NCBI GenBank assembly: GCA_942486035.1
Contig: CALNXK010000081.1
Span: 614,001 to 678,000, forward strand
Direction: 5' to 3'
Length of the DNA stretch: 64,000 bases
Origin: Porites lobata
Lineage: Eukaryota; Cnidaria; Anthozoa; Scleractinia; Poritidae
The translations under genes were made by a program, and so were the position numbers. Below the pieces are notes generated by a model. It had not been told where the DNA came from. It made no database searches and worked only from the letters and a program-made list of their open reading frames with translations. Every line of letters begins with the position of its first letter. Positions within the stretch are counted from its first letter, which is position 1. Below, in pieces: positions 13,101 to 24,028 of the stretch.

Positions 13101-16100
13101 AGCTACTATTAAATGGATAATCCATCAACTCTTCACATCTGTACAGTGATGAGTATAAATATATATCTTATCTAGTAAAAGATATAGTATGACCCTCAAA
13201 AGATCAATTTTCTATTATCAAAATATTTCAAACTTGTATTAATTTCGTTTTGGTGACATGCCTGATTCTAAAGGAAATTAAATTTACATTTCAGTTGAGA
13301 AGACCAGGGTCCAATTATCTAGAGATGGTGATGGTGATTACATAAATGCCAGTCATGTGAAGGTACCAGTGGTATACTTAATTCCTTTTAGTAACAAATG
13401 TTGCAATCACCAAAACAAATAGCTGAGGTATTGAGTAGGCAGTATCCAAAACTTACATGATACATAAGCCATGAGATTCAGCATCACTCAGCAAAATACT
13501 CAACCAGTACTGATAGATTCAAGTTTGACTTTCAGAAAAGTGCTAAAAAACAGTCAAAAAGGAAATTTTTTTACCTTGTAAACTTTTATATTAATTTTAC
13601 TTCTTTTGTTGCTTATTCCAGATTCCTGTTGGAGATGATGTTTATCACTACATTGCAACTCAGGTATATTTTGTTGAATGAAATATTTCCTTTTATGGCT
13701 ATAGGGTCAATGACTGTAAATGGTGACTTTTTTTTCGACTTTTCTTGTGTGAAGTAAATTGATCGATTCTAATTCTTTAAAGAATCACTCAAAACTGTAA
13801 AGAAATTCCTTTTTTCATCTGGTTGTGACCTAGTAAATTTTTAAAAAATAGATAGCCCCCAATCTGGAAAATTATTTAAGATACACCGTATATGGGAAAT
13901 GGTTAAAGGAGGGTTTATCTCAGTGTAAGAACCCATGTACTTTTTCCTTGTCTTACACCTTTTGGTTTCTTAAGTTCTTTAGTGTAACTTCTTTGTGTTC
14001 TTTGCTTTACATCACCCATACCTTTTACAAATTTTTACAGCACGGATTTGCCATAATGGGTGGTTTGTGCTTAAAATTTGTTGTTCTTATATTGGTGTTC
14101 CAGGGCCCTCTTCCAAACACCGTACAAGATTTTTGGCAGATGGTCTGGGAACAAGAAGTTGTCGTTATTGCCATGGTAACACTAGAGCAAGAAGGAGGAA
14201 AGGTATATATTAGCATGTTTTCATGGTCAGATGGAGGATATCGCAGAAAATACTTTAATTTGAAGATATTTATTCAGTAGAGTGTTTTGTGAAAATTATT
14301 AAGATTCTTTGGAGGAAAAGCCTCTTTTGGAGCATAGTGGAACTCTGTCAATACAGACACCAAGGGGATATGCTACAATCAGCTCATGATTGTGACAATG
14401 AAAATAGACTGTGTGCAGGGAACCAGTGTGTATAAAGCAGGGTTGACGATGATATGAGTGTTTGAAATTGCCTGTGTCCGTATTGAGTTGGTTAATTTTA
14501 GAGAATGTATATGAGCTTTTCTTCGGGACAAACAAAACTGTCCTTATAATATCATAAGGGTGTCCATAGTAAGTGGGTGACCATAGAGCAGAGTCCATGT
14601 TAGTGTCACCACCAACTTCACTCTAGCTCTTCACTCTAGCTCCACCATCAGGCAATAACATTAATTATACTATTCAACGGGCAAAGAAAGTCCTGTCCTA
14701 TATCCTGGGGTTAGGGGTTTTTGTGAATTCATCGGGCCAGTGAATTCTGGTCTTAACTTGCCCAACAAGCAAGGCTAAGTGGCATTTTTAGGGGAATTCA
14801 AATTATAGAAGTACTGAAAGACAAATTGCTTAAATTCCTTCCAATTTCACGTGGATTGAAAGCTGTTTTTCAAGCTGATCATTCTGACAAAGTGAAATTA
14901 TTTCAAGTATTACTGCAATGAATATATAAAACAAGTAATCTAAAAAAACTAAAAGTGCAATGATTCTTGGGCTAGTACAAGCCAGGCTTGCCCGTAGGGA
15001 CAAGATGTAAAACTGACTTTCTTTTAGCCTGTAGAGCTAGCCGTTTTTTGGTGGGTTGTTACATTTGTGGCTCGTAAAGTAATAGATTCAGCTGCGCAAA
15101 AGCTAAACTGAGAAAGAAAAGGAAAGCAGTGTGGGAGGGGGCGAGGGGAGAAGGCGGTGAGAAAAACTGCCTGCAATCAACCCCATGAGATTTTTAAAAC
15201 GCCCTTCCAATCTTGTGAGCAAAGGAGTTTGGCGTACACGTGATGTGACATGTTTTGAAGTCTGATGCCAGCCAGCAAACTGTTGCTCCAAAGGTTCGTT
15301 GTTTTTTTTTGTTATGCAAGCCAGTTGTTTATGACCATTTAATTTTTTTTTGGTCTATCGGGGCTTTCCGCTCATTATTTACCAGGAATAATTTTGTTTA
15401 TTGGAATTGGATTGTTTCACTATCAGACAAAAATACTGATTTTTTTTTTAACAAAAGTCTCATTTGGAGTAAAAAATAATGACACATTGTAGGACAAAAG
15501 CAAAAGCAAAAGTTCACACACAAAGCAACTGTTGGCATTGAGAGCTATTTTTTTCTCCTTTTCCAGAAACATTTCTCGTTCAGAACAGCATGCTTGCTAT
15601 TAAGAATAGAGTGCTAGAACTGCAGAACTTCAACTTGACGTGTCAAATACTGGCGATGAATATTTTTGATCGAAGCCACATTACAACAGTACTCCTTTGT
15701 ATTTTGTATACACTGGGAATATGGCATCCGCTGACAGGTTGACATTCTGTCAGCCTATCAGGAATGCCGTTTGCTTAGTCCACTTTTTGGACGCAGTTTC
15801 AAAAATCTCAAGGGGTTGATTGCAGGCAGTTTTTCTCACTGCCTTCTCCCATTGCCATGGCCCCTGCCCCATCATTTTCTGTTTGGACCTCTGTTCAGAT
15901 TTTGTGCAGCTGTAACTCTTACTTTGCGAACCATAAAAAAAAAAACAGCAAAAAACTGCCAGCTACACGGGCTAACTTTCTTTGCACCCTGTTTATTGGT
16001 TGTACATTTGTTTGAGAAGCCTGTACTCACTAGCGAGACGTGGTTATGTGTAATAAAAATTATTATGTGAATGAACTAGCGAAGTCTAACAGTTGAAGTT

Positions 16101-19100
16101 AGTAACAGTGGAACCTCTTTCAACATTCTTTTAAGTAGACAACTCTACTTGAATTCTCCTTGATAAAATCACGTTGCCAGTGGCTGCTTTTATGGACATT
16201 CCGTTAGTGGCCCTACCCATTTACAGACCCTTTTCCATGGGAGTCTCGACACCTGATTTTGTTTTCTAATCACATAAAGGAGGTCTTTTTAAAAAGTGAA
16301 ACTGAATTTCATGCCAAAATTTTACTTTAAAAAAAATCATAAATAGACTCGTGTTTTAGTAAAATATAAATATTTCAAGATGATACCATGATGTGTATTT
16401 ACACCAAAACTGAAATCCACTGATATGAAAATTTCGGTAGTTATTTAAATATCAGTACTAGTTTTATGTACTTTATTTGCTAGTTTTAGCGATTGCTGCA
16501 ATGTTGTCATTTTCCCACAGGTGAAATGCCATAGGTACTGGCCAAACACTGAGGATGAACCTGTAGTATATACAGAAAGGTTAGTGTATGCTGTTTCTGC
16601 AACTGCTGCTAATTAACATATCAATTATGCTGTCACCAGCAGCATATAAGGTTCTTGGAAATCAGATCATTAACTCCTTAAACCCTAAGGTCAACATTTA
16701 TAATTTATTCTCTGCACTATTTTCCATCTTTTTTGCTGTTGTGTACCTATGTGGAGAATTTGAATTGTTAAACAATCAGACCCTTTTTTGTTAGAGATCC
16801 TTTCCTTTACTCTCAAGACCTTAAACCCTCAAGAAGGGTTATTTAAGGACTAGTCAGATTTTGGTCACTCTTACTGTTAGGGTATACAGGGTTTTATTTG
16901 TCTGATATCTTTTTTTTTTTCACCTTTTTACATGACAGAGTAGTATTGTTATTCTAGCAGAGTAATATTCTTGAGAGCATAATGCTTGATAAAGATTGGT
17001 ATTCGGTGAATAAGATGCTGTCACTAGTAATTAATGTTGAGCTGTTCAAGCTAAATAAACTAGCAGTTTCAGTTGATGTTCACTGTTTCTTACTGTCACT
17101 CTAGTATCACAAATTTTTAGTCAGCACGTTGAATTTCTGTTGTCTTTGTTTCTGCAGAATAGCAGTAAGCCTTCTAAGACAGGAAGATTTTGGTTCATTT
17201 ATAGAGAGAGAATTAGAGCTCCATGACTTTCAGGTGTGCAAAATTTGTGCATGTATATAACTTAGGTCCTGTTTTTTTTTTATTTTTATATATTCATACT
17301 TTTGAAGCTTTTAAAAATATTTCCTGGTACTTCTCATTTAGTTTGTGAATTTTATGTTTGTCTGATTGAGTGCCCCTCAAGCACTTTAAATTTATTAAGG
17401 TAGTGCTATTTCAAATATTTGTGTAATTCTTTCAGAGGAGTGCTTTGCTTAGACTTCCAGATTTTTGAAGGTTTTGTGTTGAGGAAATGAGCTAGTGGGG
17501 TGCCTGTGTGGTGTTTGAGAGAGATGAATGTTAAGCAGAAATGGTCTAATTTCATTTTCTCTCTTTTAATTTGTAGACTGGTAAAACCAGGACTGTTTCT
17601 CACATAAACTTTATTACATGGCCAGATCATGGAGTTCCAAAGGTATGCTAGCTAATACTTCATGCTTGTACTCTCAGGTTTTCAGCGATACTAAGATAAG
17701 TATGTTTGAGACTCCACTTATCCATGGATCCTAATTGACAGTGCACTGTAGGCATTTTCTGGGTAGCCTGCATGGCAGACTGTGCAAAAAGGTGAAGGGG
17801 AGAGGAAAAGGGAGAAAAGCGTGAAAAGAAAAAGGAAGGGAACTTACCCTCTCTCCCCAATCCCTCTCCCGATCAGTACATTTTCACCGAAACTTAAAAC
17901 GTACCTTTCATGACCATAATATTTGTAACTATAATTTGTAAGTAGGACTTTCTTGATTTTGTGTATTTATTCATTACTTAATTTTTGTTTCATTTTTTTA
18001 TGCTTAGTTTTTGGTTGAGGGCCAAGCGTATGTTATCTGTGGATTTCAAGTTAAAATTCTCATTAAAAATCTATCTATCCATCCTATCAAAACCTGTTAC
18101 GCAGGCCTTTTCTGGATGGCACACAGACAATTTTTCAGAACCAAAGTTTCTTGGATGCATAGATAATCAAATTATTTTACCCACGGTGCTCCACTACTAT
18201 GCATTTTAGGAGTGTGGATACTCCAATTGATACAGTACTGATCCTTAATGTAGATATTGCCTCACTAGTACCACACTTTGTTAACATTAGAGTGAATTTG
18301 TCTGATATCATTCCAAATTTTGTTTGTTTATAGTCCGCTGTGGAGTTAGTAGAATTTGTTCGATTCTTGCGCCTTCTTGCTGATGGTCCTGGCCCAGTTG
18401 TTGTTCACTGCAGGTAACTGAAATCTTCATACGCCTGGAAGTAACTTTTGATTGTACCTGGTGTAATTTGTATTGATTTTAGTAACTGTTCAAATGTTTT
18501 GTTGATCTTTCAGTGCTGGAATTGGTAGAACAGGTGCTCTTATCACCATAGATGTGGCAATAGGTCTCATGGAAAGAGATTTACCGGTATGCATTACAAC
18601 TTATTTTGCAACAAAAATAAGCAGTAAAAACACATGGCATTTTCAATTGATGACTGCAGCTGGCGTTATGCTGTACATACAAAAAATCGTAACCATTTTT
18701 TAAGGACTTTTCAAGGACCACATTTGATTTTCAAGGACCACCTTCCAGGAATGTAATTTCACAGATTGTACAAAAATGCACATTCCCAGTCCATTCTACC
18801 AGGACTTAAAGGCTTGAACTGTTTGCTGCACCAAATTTTCTCTATTTTTCAGTACTCTTGTCTTAATTGATACAATTGAACCTCTCTACAACAGCCACCT
18901 TGGGGACAGAAGAAAGTGGTCGCTGTAGAGAGGTTTAAAACAAGAGTCAATGCATGGATTTTTTGTCCACCGGGACGAAAAAAAGTGGCCATTGTACATG
19001 TAGAGAGGTGCCGGTTAGCGGAGATTCGACTGTAGTTAATTATTGCATAAAACAAAAATCGCTTTATGTAAATCACCTATATGTTCTGTGTTGGACAACC

Positions 19101-19699
19101 AAGAAGCATTAAAAAGCATCTTACAGGCTACTACATTTGAAGTTGAAGAAAATTCAAGGACTTCCCCTAAAATTCAAGGACTAGCAAGACTGTGCAAACC
19201 CTGTTACTTCACACAGCAGGCCATTGTTGAAACATCACATCTTTTTGTGTAACACACAAATAGAAAATGTAAAAAGCTGCACCTAACGCTAGGGAGTGGC
19301 TCATTTATGTTTAATCAACGGTCAGCAGTTCAGTACATTGTAATAATTGAGTTGGGTGACAACCATCAATGCACGCGGTTTTTCTTTTTCACTTTTGACA
19401 GTTTGATGTCAACAAGATTGTGAGAAAACTTCGTGAACAGAGGCAAGGCATGATTCAAACAAAGGTAAGTGAATTAAGATCATGTTGACAACAGCCAGCT
19501 ACCCTTTGTTTTACAAAAATTAATGATAACATACCAAGGTTGAAGAACTAGAAGGCAATGTATTCTGTTTTGTTTTTTAGCACTAATTTAGTACCAAACA
19601 GTTGTTTATTCTTTGTTCTTTACAATTTTGTTATAGGACCAGTACATGTTCTGTTACAAGGCCTGCCTGGAAGTTCTTATGTCACTGACTGCCAGCTAA
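104..19699 (+). CDS. PTPN13: PTPN13-like tyrosine phosphatase, 3' part of gene (22 exons)
   Basis: This is the C-terminal half of a multi-PDZ non-receptor protein tyrosine phosphatase (PTP-BL/FAP-1 type), a submembrane scaffold that dephosphorylates tyrosines on proteins bound by its PDZ domains. Coding exons by splice sites: 104-1121, 1563-1715, 2317-2421, 3491-3670, 4213-4503, 5578-5661, 6629-6715, 7150-7241, 7857-8013, 10186-10964, 12053-12191, 12737-12827, 13295-13362, 13622-13663, 14104-14202, 16521-16579, 17158-17233, 17577-17642, 18334-18413, 18514-18586, 19402-19464, 19637-19699. All phases join and the only stop is TAA at 19697-19699, giving about 1287 visible residues. Order: half a PDZ, linker, three PDZ domains, acidic/proline-rich linker, PTP domain. 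Human PTPN13 is near 2490 residues with KIND, FERM and five PDZ domains first; that part lies left of the window. The run from NRYRNVLP through IPVG, QGPLP, DFWQM and HRYWPN is closest to PTPN13. The symbol is by family resemblance. Confidence 0.93.
1163..1446. repeat. Dispersed AT-rich repeat, copy 1
   Basis: About 284 bases, closely matching 23742-24028. The part GTAGTGATATTTGGCATAAA near the left is repeated inverted about 100 bases on (ATTTATGCCAAATATCACG), so it folds back. It lies in a PTPN13 intron. A fragment of the family is also at about 24055-24085. Confidence 0.75.
1563..2421 (+). CDS. PTPN13: PTPN13-like exons 1563-1715 and 2317-2421: complete PDZ domain
   Basis: The two phase-0 exons join into one PDZ domain of about 86 residues. 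The carboxylate-binding loop reads GGLGFTLAGG, followed by GGCFVRDIVGGPAKEDGRLQ and GDQILA. The second exon supplies VDGEDISSMKHMDAVNVLR, whose helix carries a His at the usual class-specificity position before the hydrophobic residues, and a final beta strand VKLKVLRR. A splice acceptor (caccag) at 1557-1562 and donors gtaagg and gtgagc support the edges. An upstream in-frame ATG at about 1498 lies in intron sequence and is not needed. Confidence 0.92.
2076..2165 (-). repeat. tRNA-Cys-like SINE fragment
   Basis: On the minus strand it reads AGTAGAGCACTTGACTGC, then GGGTTCGATTCCC. This is an A-box/anticodon arm like tRNA-Cys (TTGACTGCA) followed by a B box, and it ends in a poly(A) run (poly-T on + at 2071-2081). 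The anticodon stem no longer pairs and there is no acceptor stem, so it is a retroposed SINE rather than a tRNA gene. It sits in a PTPN13 intron in antisense orientation. Confidence 0.7.
3270..3460. mobile_element. Tc1/mariner-like MITE, short diverged copy
   Basis: The right end matches the 4973 and 5883 elements (GGGGGGTACGCTCGAG ... GACTG then TA). The left end is degraded (CAGCAGGTCAAGTGTACC). It is about half the length of the full copies because the middle is deleted. Confidence 0.65.
3491..4503 (+). CDS. PTPN13: PTPN13-like exons 3491-3670 and 4213-4503: divergent PDZ domain and acidic tail
   Basis: The exons join at phase 0 into a PDZ domain. The carboxylate loop is unusual: GRIGLLI replaces the common GLGF, so its peptide binding may be weak or altered. 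It continues with IYVEDVVPGEPAATQGDLRQGDRILE, then INSTKVDGLGFVAARQHLD in the next exon. After the domain come about 60 residues rich in Ser, Asp and Glu. The first exon ends GAG|GCATGT, so the intron between them uses a GC donor (described separately); no GT site keeps the domain in frame. Confidence 0.88.
3671..4212 (+). other. GC-AG intron
   Basis: The intron begins GCATGT after GAG and ends in tag before ATAAAC. The exon-side GAG and the pairing positions at +4 to +6 are close to the known GC-AG donor consensus AG|GCAAGT. The only nearby GT (CAT|GTATTT, four bases on) would break the reading frame with the following exon. The predicted peptide join RILE|INSTKV is exactly what a PDZ domain needs. 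Confidence 0.8.
4973..5365. mobile_element. Tc1/mariner-like MITE, full copy
   Basis: 393 bases bounded by TA on each side (4971-4972, 5366-5367). The terminal inverted repeats start CAGTCAAACCAAGTCAAGCG and run about 45 bases. There is no transposase. The CAGT-type ends and TA duplication suggest mobilisation by a Tc1/mariner transposase. Antisense and sense ORFs in it are by-products. Confidence 0.8.
5578..7241 (+). CDS. PTPN13: PTPN13-like exons 5578-5661, 6629-6715, 7150-7241: last PDZ domain
   Basis: Three short exons form the PDZ domain nearest the phosphatase. The first gives FNVTLCKGPRGFGFSLVAAP with a GFGF carboxylate loop. The second gives GIFIKTISPGSVAESDGRLK and GDQILK. The third gives VNKEDVQGLSHAKVIGMLRK, where His follows Ser at the start of the groove helix (class I-like), and the closing strand VELEI. 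The third exon ends in phase 2 and is completed by the G at 7857. Confidence 0.93.
5883..6275. mobile_element. Tc1/mariner-like MITE, inverted copy
   Basis: 393 bases, the same family as 4973-5365 but in the opposite orientation 520 bases away. It is flanked by TA at 5881-5882 and 6276-6277. The two copies face each other across the 84-base PDZ exon at 5578-5661, so the pre-mRNA could form a long hairpin around that exon. Confidence 0.8.
7857..12191 (+). CDS. PTPN13: PTPN13-like exons 7857-8013, 10186-10964, 12053-12191: linker between PDZ and phosphatase
   Basis: These exons carry about 360 residues of low-complexity linker. The middle exon has a proline-rich part near 10357-10385 (PPPSPPES), an Asp/Asn-rich run at 10555-10665 and another proline-rich patch at 10799-10875 (VPPPIPTTPLPSDDDEPP, VKPPPRRE). 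These are possible SH3 or other proline-recognition sites, which is inference. The last exon (LAELIRSVKEKILSNIPAEEFR) looks helical and probably starts the N-terminal helices of the phosphatase domain. Phases are 2/1, 0, 2/1 and 0. Confidence 0.88.
8014..10185 (+). other. Long PTPN13-like intron
   Basis: 2.2 kb of AT-rich intron. I see no gene, no clear transposon ends and only short A/T runs. The 8143-8325 open stretch has no family resemblance. Confidence 0.6.
10985..11390. repeat. Remnant of the GGGGGTACTCCC repeat family
   Basis: It begins with a GGTGGGGGTACT-type end at about 11009 and finishes with CATATAAGGGAGTACCCCC at about 11362-11380, an inverted pair. It resembles the element inserted in the Penelope-like copy at 61393-61849. 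It lies in a PTPN13 intron. Confidence 0.5.
12386..12547. mobile_element. Pogo-like MITE remnant
   Basis: The left end ATGGTGAAACCTTGATATAA and the right end TTCCACTGTA are the imperfect inverted ends typical of short pogo/Tigger-derived elements (TACAGTGGAACCTCGATATAA type). No coding capacity remains. Confidence 0.6.
12737..14202 (+). CDS. PTPN13: PTPN13-like exons 12737-12827, 13295-13362, 13622-13663, 14104-14202: N-terminal half of PTP domain
   Basis: The exons encode the substrate-recognition side of the phosphatase domain. KNRYRNVLPF is the pTyr-recognition loop, except that the Tyr after Pro is Phe at the splice join. It is followed by GDGDYINASHVK, then IPVGDDVYHYIATQ, then GPLPNTVQDFWQMVWEQ and VVVIAMVTLEQEGGK. 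The IPVG insert after YINASxxK is a feature I associate with PTPN13 proteins. Exons are only 42-99 bases, all bounded by GT/AG. Confidence 0.94.
15015..15992. repeat. Long imperfect fold-back element in a PTPN13 intron
   Basis: A left arm at about 15015-15212 is repeated inverted at about 15785-15992. The best conserved part is AAAAACTGCCTGCAATCAAC at 15164-15183 and its complement at about 15815-15834. Arms are about 200 bases around a 570-base centre with no ORF of interest. It occupies much of the 2.3 kb intron 14203-16520. Confidence 0.7.
16098..16200. repeat. Pogo-type terminal fragment
   Basis: ACAGTGGAACCTCTTTCAAC resembles the terminal repeat of pogo/mariner-like MITEs. I could not find the other end. 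Confidence 0.35.
16521..19699 (+). CDS. PTPN13: PTPN13-like exons from 16521 to 19699: catalytic half of PTP domain and C-terminus
   Basis: VKCHRYWPN opens this half. The WPD loop (WPDHGVP at 17617-17637) supplies the general acid Asp. The nucleophile loop VHCSAGIGRTG spans the exon join 18413/18514 with Cys and Arg present. The Q loop reads GMIQTKDQY at the 19464/19637 join. All catalytic residues are there, so the enzyme should be active. The protein ends MSLTAS with no PDZ-binding motif. An AATAAA at 19879-19884 is 180 bases after the stop and a second is at 20708-20713. Confidence 0.95.
18871..19034. mobile_element. Pogo/mariner-like MITE
   Basis: The ends TACAATTGAACCTCTCTACA and GATTCGACTGTA are imperfect inverted repeats, and an internal GTGGTCGCTGTAGAGAGG echo is typical of this group. 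It is nested in a second repeat recognisable by TTCAAGGAC motifs at 18700-18760 and 19150-19185. All of this is in the intron between 18586 and 19402. Confidence 0.6.
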
Positions 19700-21544
19700 T
19701 TTACAATTACCCCCCGGCGAAATGTTTTAGTAGTTTAATTTATTTGCACCGTAAACGTCTCTTCACTTGTGGCAAGTTAGTTACAGAGATGAGGGACAGT
19801 AACATGTTTAAACCTCCATGTATCAAAATACCACGGATGTAGAATATTTTTAAATTGAAGTAAAATATTTTACTTTACAATAAAGTAAGTAGATTGTTAA
19901 ACAAGCTTAACCTGCATAATGTTAATTTTCATACCTTTCACATCATTCGAAAAATGTTTTTATTTTACAGCTACTGTAGTATTTTGGTCTGTTTCAAGTT
20001 GTACTGTTATATATTTGTTAAACTGACACTAAAATAGTTGCCCATTAAAGTAGGGAATAGGGGATAACAGATCCCCTTCTGAGATTTTAATCATATTAAT
20101 TCAGTATTTTTTGATAATATTATAATATATGAAAGTACCATGCAAATTATAATCTCATCAGTCTACACTTTTTAAACAATTTGAACACCATGAAAAATTA
20201 TTATGGAAAATTAATGTGTATTTACTAGGGTAGTAGTTATTTATTCCGTTTGATTTTTTATTGATTTATTTAATATCGATTTTTATTTCTTTTTTCCCTG
20301 AAATGATATTAATTTTATTCTGATTCATACGTGTTTAATGCCTCGGTTTGTAAAGAGATTCCTATCTACAATCTTTTTTGACCTGAAACCTCTAGACTGC
20401 TAGCACACCCTTAAGATTGTAGCACAGGCAAGCTTGTTATGTTTGCCCATGCGACAATCCTGAGAAGTCTTTGGAACCTCGAGTAAAGTTATCAAAACTC
20501 AAAAGACTGAAGATAAAGATCGATATATGAAGAAAACTATCATGCCACTGATTTTTAGAGTGTTGAGGTGGTTACATGAAAATTGTGGGAATTGGGGTGG
20601 GGAACTTATTGTAAAAGTCTAGATATTTTTGTCATGTGGATGCAAGGGTCTTAGATCAAGTGTTACGTGTTCAAACAAACAAGAAAAAGAATATTCTTCT
20701 TTGTGGAAATAAAGCTCTGCTCTTCAAGAGCAAAACATTTTGTATTTTTGTGTCATATTTGATTTGTAGAGTAGAATTAATAATATGCTGTGTTTAGAGA
20801 TTTTACACAGACTTATAATCACGGTACTTCCTGTTTTAATAGGCTAATAGAGATGAGCCGCTGGATGGGGTTGCATTTTTTATGGATTGACTATAATAAT
20901 TTATCGGGTTACATTTTCATAAGAGTTACTAGAATGGGGTCGCACACTTTCGAGATTTTGAGGTTAAGAAAATTTTTGTTGTTAGGAATTTAAAAAATAA
21001 TGATGTGTGAATTTATTTTAGGATGACTTAACTACTAGGCTTTTAGGTAGATGCATAAACAGGAAGTGGCAAAGTAAGTTACATTTGCCCAAAAGTGACT
21101 AAGATGGGGTCTATAATTGGCCTCACAATAGATTAACGGGGTAGGGGTTCTGAGAGGCCAGCGACACATACCCAGCAAAAACTGACCCAGGTAGCCCCAT
21201 CTCACCACACGGCTAGTATTATTATTTTGAAATGTCTTCATTATTTCCCCTATTTGGCTCGTACTCCATTCCTTAAATATTCACCAAAACAGCTTACTTT
21301 TTTAGCTTAAGTATGTTTTTCCTGCTGTTAGTCTCATGATATGGCTCTAGAGAACTGTTTCTTTCCAATTTTCTCTTACTCACATGCATGTGTTTTCATG
21401 ATTTATGACAAAACAAAAGGCAAGTTTCCTTGATCATCATATCACATGCTTTACTTTGGGTAGTTAAAGAGTTCTCGTTTTTTACAGCAGACGTTTTGGA
21501 GGGTTTTATAAAGAAATACAGTAACATTAAGTAATCTGTTTACC
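19700..21544. other. 3' flank of the PTPN13-like gene
   Basis: 1.8 kb of AT-rich sequence that holds the likely 3' UTR (AATAAA at 19879 and 20708). No coding region or transposon end is evident. Confidence 0.5.
19879..19884 (+). promoter_or_regulatory. Candidate polyadenylation signal of the PTPN13-like gene
   Basis: AATAAA 180 bases after the stop codon in AT-rich sequence. An alternative AATAAA is at 20708-20713, about 1 kb downstream. No transcript end can be seen directly. Confidence 0.45.
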
Positions 21545-21564
21545 CAGTGGGCTCATTGCAGAAC

Positions 21565-21755
21565 TCGATTAGAATTTGTAAATGTTGGTTTTTGAGGAGC
21601 GGGGAAAACTGGAGTACCCAAAGAAAAACCTCAGAGCACAGAAGAGAACCAACAACAAACTCAACCCACATACGGCGGCGACGCCAGAACTCTAACCAGG
21701 GCCACAATGGTGGGAGACGAGTGCTCTCACCCCCGTATCACCCTTGCTACCCCTA
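21565..21755 (-). repeat. tRNA-derived SINE
   Basis: On the minus strand it begins GGTGAGAGCACTCGTCTCCC, continues with GGCCCTGGTTAGAGTTCTGG (a decayed B box), then GTGGGTTGAGTTTGTTG and GGTTTTTCTTTGGGTACTCC, and ends AACCAACATTTACAAATTC. This layout matches a SINE I recognise from stony coral genomes. Open reading frames here are spurious. Confidence 0.7.
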
Positions 21756-22799
21756 GCTAGTAGATAGCTTACATGCAATTTATTAAACTTTTAAATAAGT
21801 TACTCAGCACTCAAAGGAATTGCTAATTTGATAGTCTGAGTCCTAGTAAAGATTGTAAAGAAATAAAAAGACCGTGTCCAAATTTAATGTGAGGATCATG
21901 CTTCCATTTTAAAAGAAAAATCACCGATAAAACAGTAACACGACGTTTCGGTGTCAATGCTAAAAAAAATCATTGGTTCATAAAATAGTTGCACCAAAGC
22001 AGGTCATTTGATATATATGTAGCTATTTTTGTAAGTGATGGTCTGATAATTTGAAAACAACAGCCTTACATAGAGTTCTAAAGTGATGATGTCATAAAAA
22101 TTAAATTTTTGAAATTATGGGATTTGTTGGAATATTTTGAAAGAACAAGTTCTGAAAGGCCCACTTGCCAAAAACTAGCAGGGTAAATTGTCTCGCACAT
22201 ACTAGGCCTGTTTTGATCTGATGACTCTATAAAAGTCCTTCTAAATTTGACATGGTTCCTAATAATTATTATGACCTGAGTCAAATTTAAAAGGATTTGT
22301 AAGGAGTCCTCAGAGCATAACTGGGCTAATATCACAAAGACAATTTCCCCTGGAATGCTAATTTTTGGCAAGTAGGCCTTTTGGATTATGTTCTTTCATA
22401 ATGCCCCAAAAAATCTCATAATTTCACAAATGTAATTTTTAATGACATCACACTTTAGGATTCTATTACAACACTATTTGAAGTAATCAAAGAGAATCCA
22501 ATCTTTTGGGACAGGGTGTGTCAGACAATATTCGTTTAAGCTGATGAAACTTTGTACCCCTTGTTGCAATTTTAGTTGTGTTGACCACAAACACCATCAC
22601 CATCCTTGTAGACTTGGGACAGCTAATGGAGATGGAATTTTTAAGGGCACAATCATTGCAAAGTTTATGAGAAAAAGTGAAGAGCCCCTGGGCACTGTTA
22701 CTGAACTCTTTTCCTTGCAATTAAAAATAGTCTGCATGAACAGAGAGAATTGGGGTTGGGTGAGGTGAGAGGAAGTAAAGTGAGGAATTAATATCTGGA

Positions 22800-23340
22800 A
22801 CTGCTCCAGTGTGAGCTGGAGGCAAAGTTTACTTCAAGGTTTTTACAACTTCAGACAAACAAATTTCAAGGACAAACTATAGTTTTCAAGGAGCCGACTA
22901 AAATTTATTCAATAAATTGGCATTCTTTAACCCCCCCTTTGAACACCTTATTGGCTAAAACACTCAATGGAGCCATTCACGATTTTTACTTCTTCAGCCA
23001 TGGTTGATCACATTATTTTACACTACTTTCCACAACAACACTTTACAAAAATAAATGTCAACAGTCACTGGGTATGTAAAGAAACAGAAATAGAATTTTG
23101 TTCAAGCCCAAAAATGTTTTGACAGTACCCGTGAGTTTTACAGGTTTTTGCACAGGGGATGAGCCAAGATATCCTTGGCGAAATAATCTAATTTCACAGA
23201 AAATGGTGTGGTATAAACAAAGTAGTGGATTTCAAGGACTTTTTAAGACCTAATAAAGAAAACAAGTACTTTTCAAGGACCTTAACCGAATTCCAGGACT
23301 TATTAAGACGACCACTAAAATTCAACACCTTTTTAAGATT
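22800..23340. repeat. TTCAAGGACTTT repeat remnant
   Basis: Repeated TTCAAGGAC/CAAGGACTTTTTAAGAC motifs occur at 22860-22890 and 23229-23330. The same words flank the nested MITE at 18871-19034. It is a degenerate dispersed element with no coding region. Confidence 0.5.
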
Positions 23341-23741
23341 GTATGAACCATGTACTTTCATTCTTCTCGAAGACTTTGACTGCAATAGTTTTGCCCAAGA
23401 ACATATTGTCCTGATTAGCTTCCCCTGAGAGAGAATAAATAATTTTATTGGGCAGTCAGAGGCAAAGAGCCAGTCTAGTCCTTGGAATACATGAATTTCA
23501 CCACAGTTATTTTTAGACCAATAAAAAATTTTAAACGCTTGAAATAATTATTAATAATTGCAAGTTGGTTTCCGGAGAGGCCCACAAACTGTTATTCAGT
23601 TGTCAAGAGAGAATTCAACAGACACTATTACAATATTCTGCATTATTTGCTTTGAGGCAGTCGCATGTAGACTTGATGTTTCAAACAATGCATAAAAAAT
23701 GTACAGAAGTCTCAGAAATTAGACTTCTGTTTAATATTAGT

Positions 23742-24028
23742 ATAGGTAATAGCATGATTTGTAGTGATATTTGGCATAAATACCACGAGTGATATTTCAA
23801 ATTGTTATACGTAATTTCAGGAGCTGTTAGGCGAGTGAAATTTGAGACAAATTTTGAAATATCACAAGTGATATTTACGCCAAATATCACGTACAATTCA
23901 TGCTATTATTTGTTTAAACTACTACCTGCAAGAGATTTGCAATTTTCACATGTAGGTATTTCAAACTAAGCTGAAATACCACTGCTCTAAGCCAATCAAA
24001 TTGCAGAAATTCCTCATGTGGTAGTATA
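23742..24028. repeat. Dispersed AT-rich repeat, copy 2
   Basis: 287 bases in the same orientation as 1163-1446 with few differences. It lies in the intergenic stretch between the PTPN13-like gene and the small membrane-protein gene. Confidence 0.75.
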
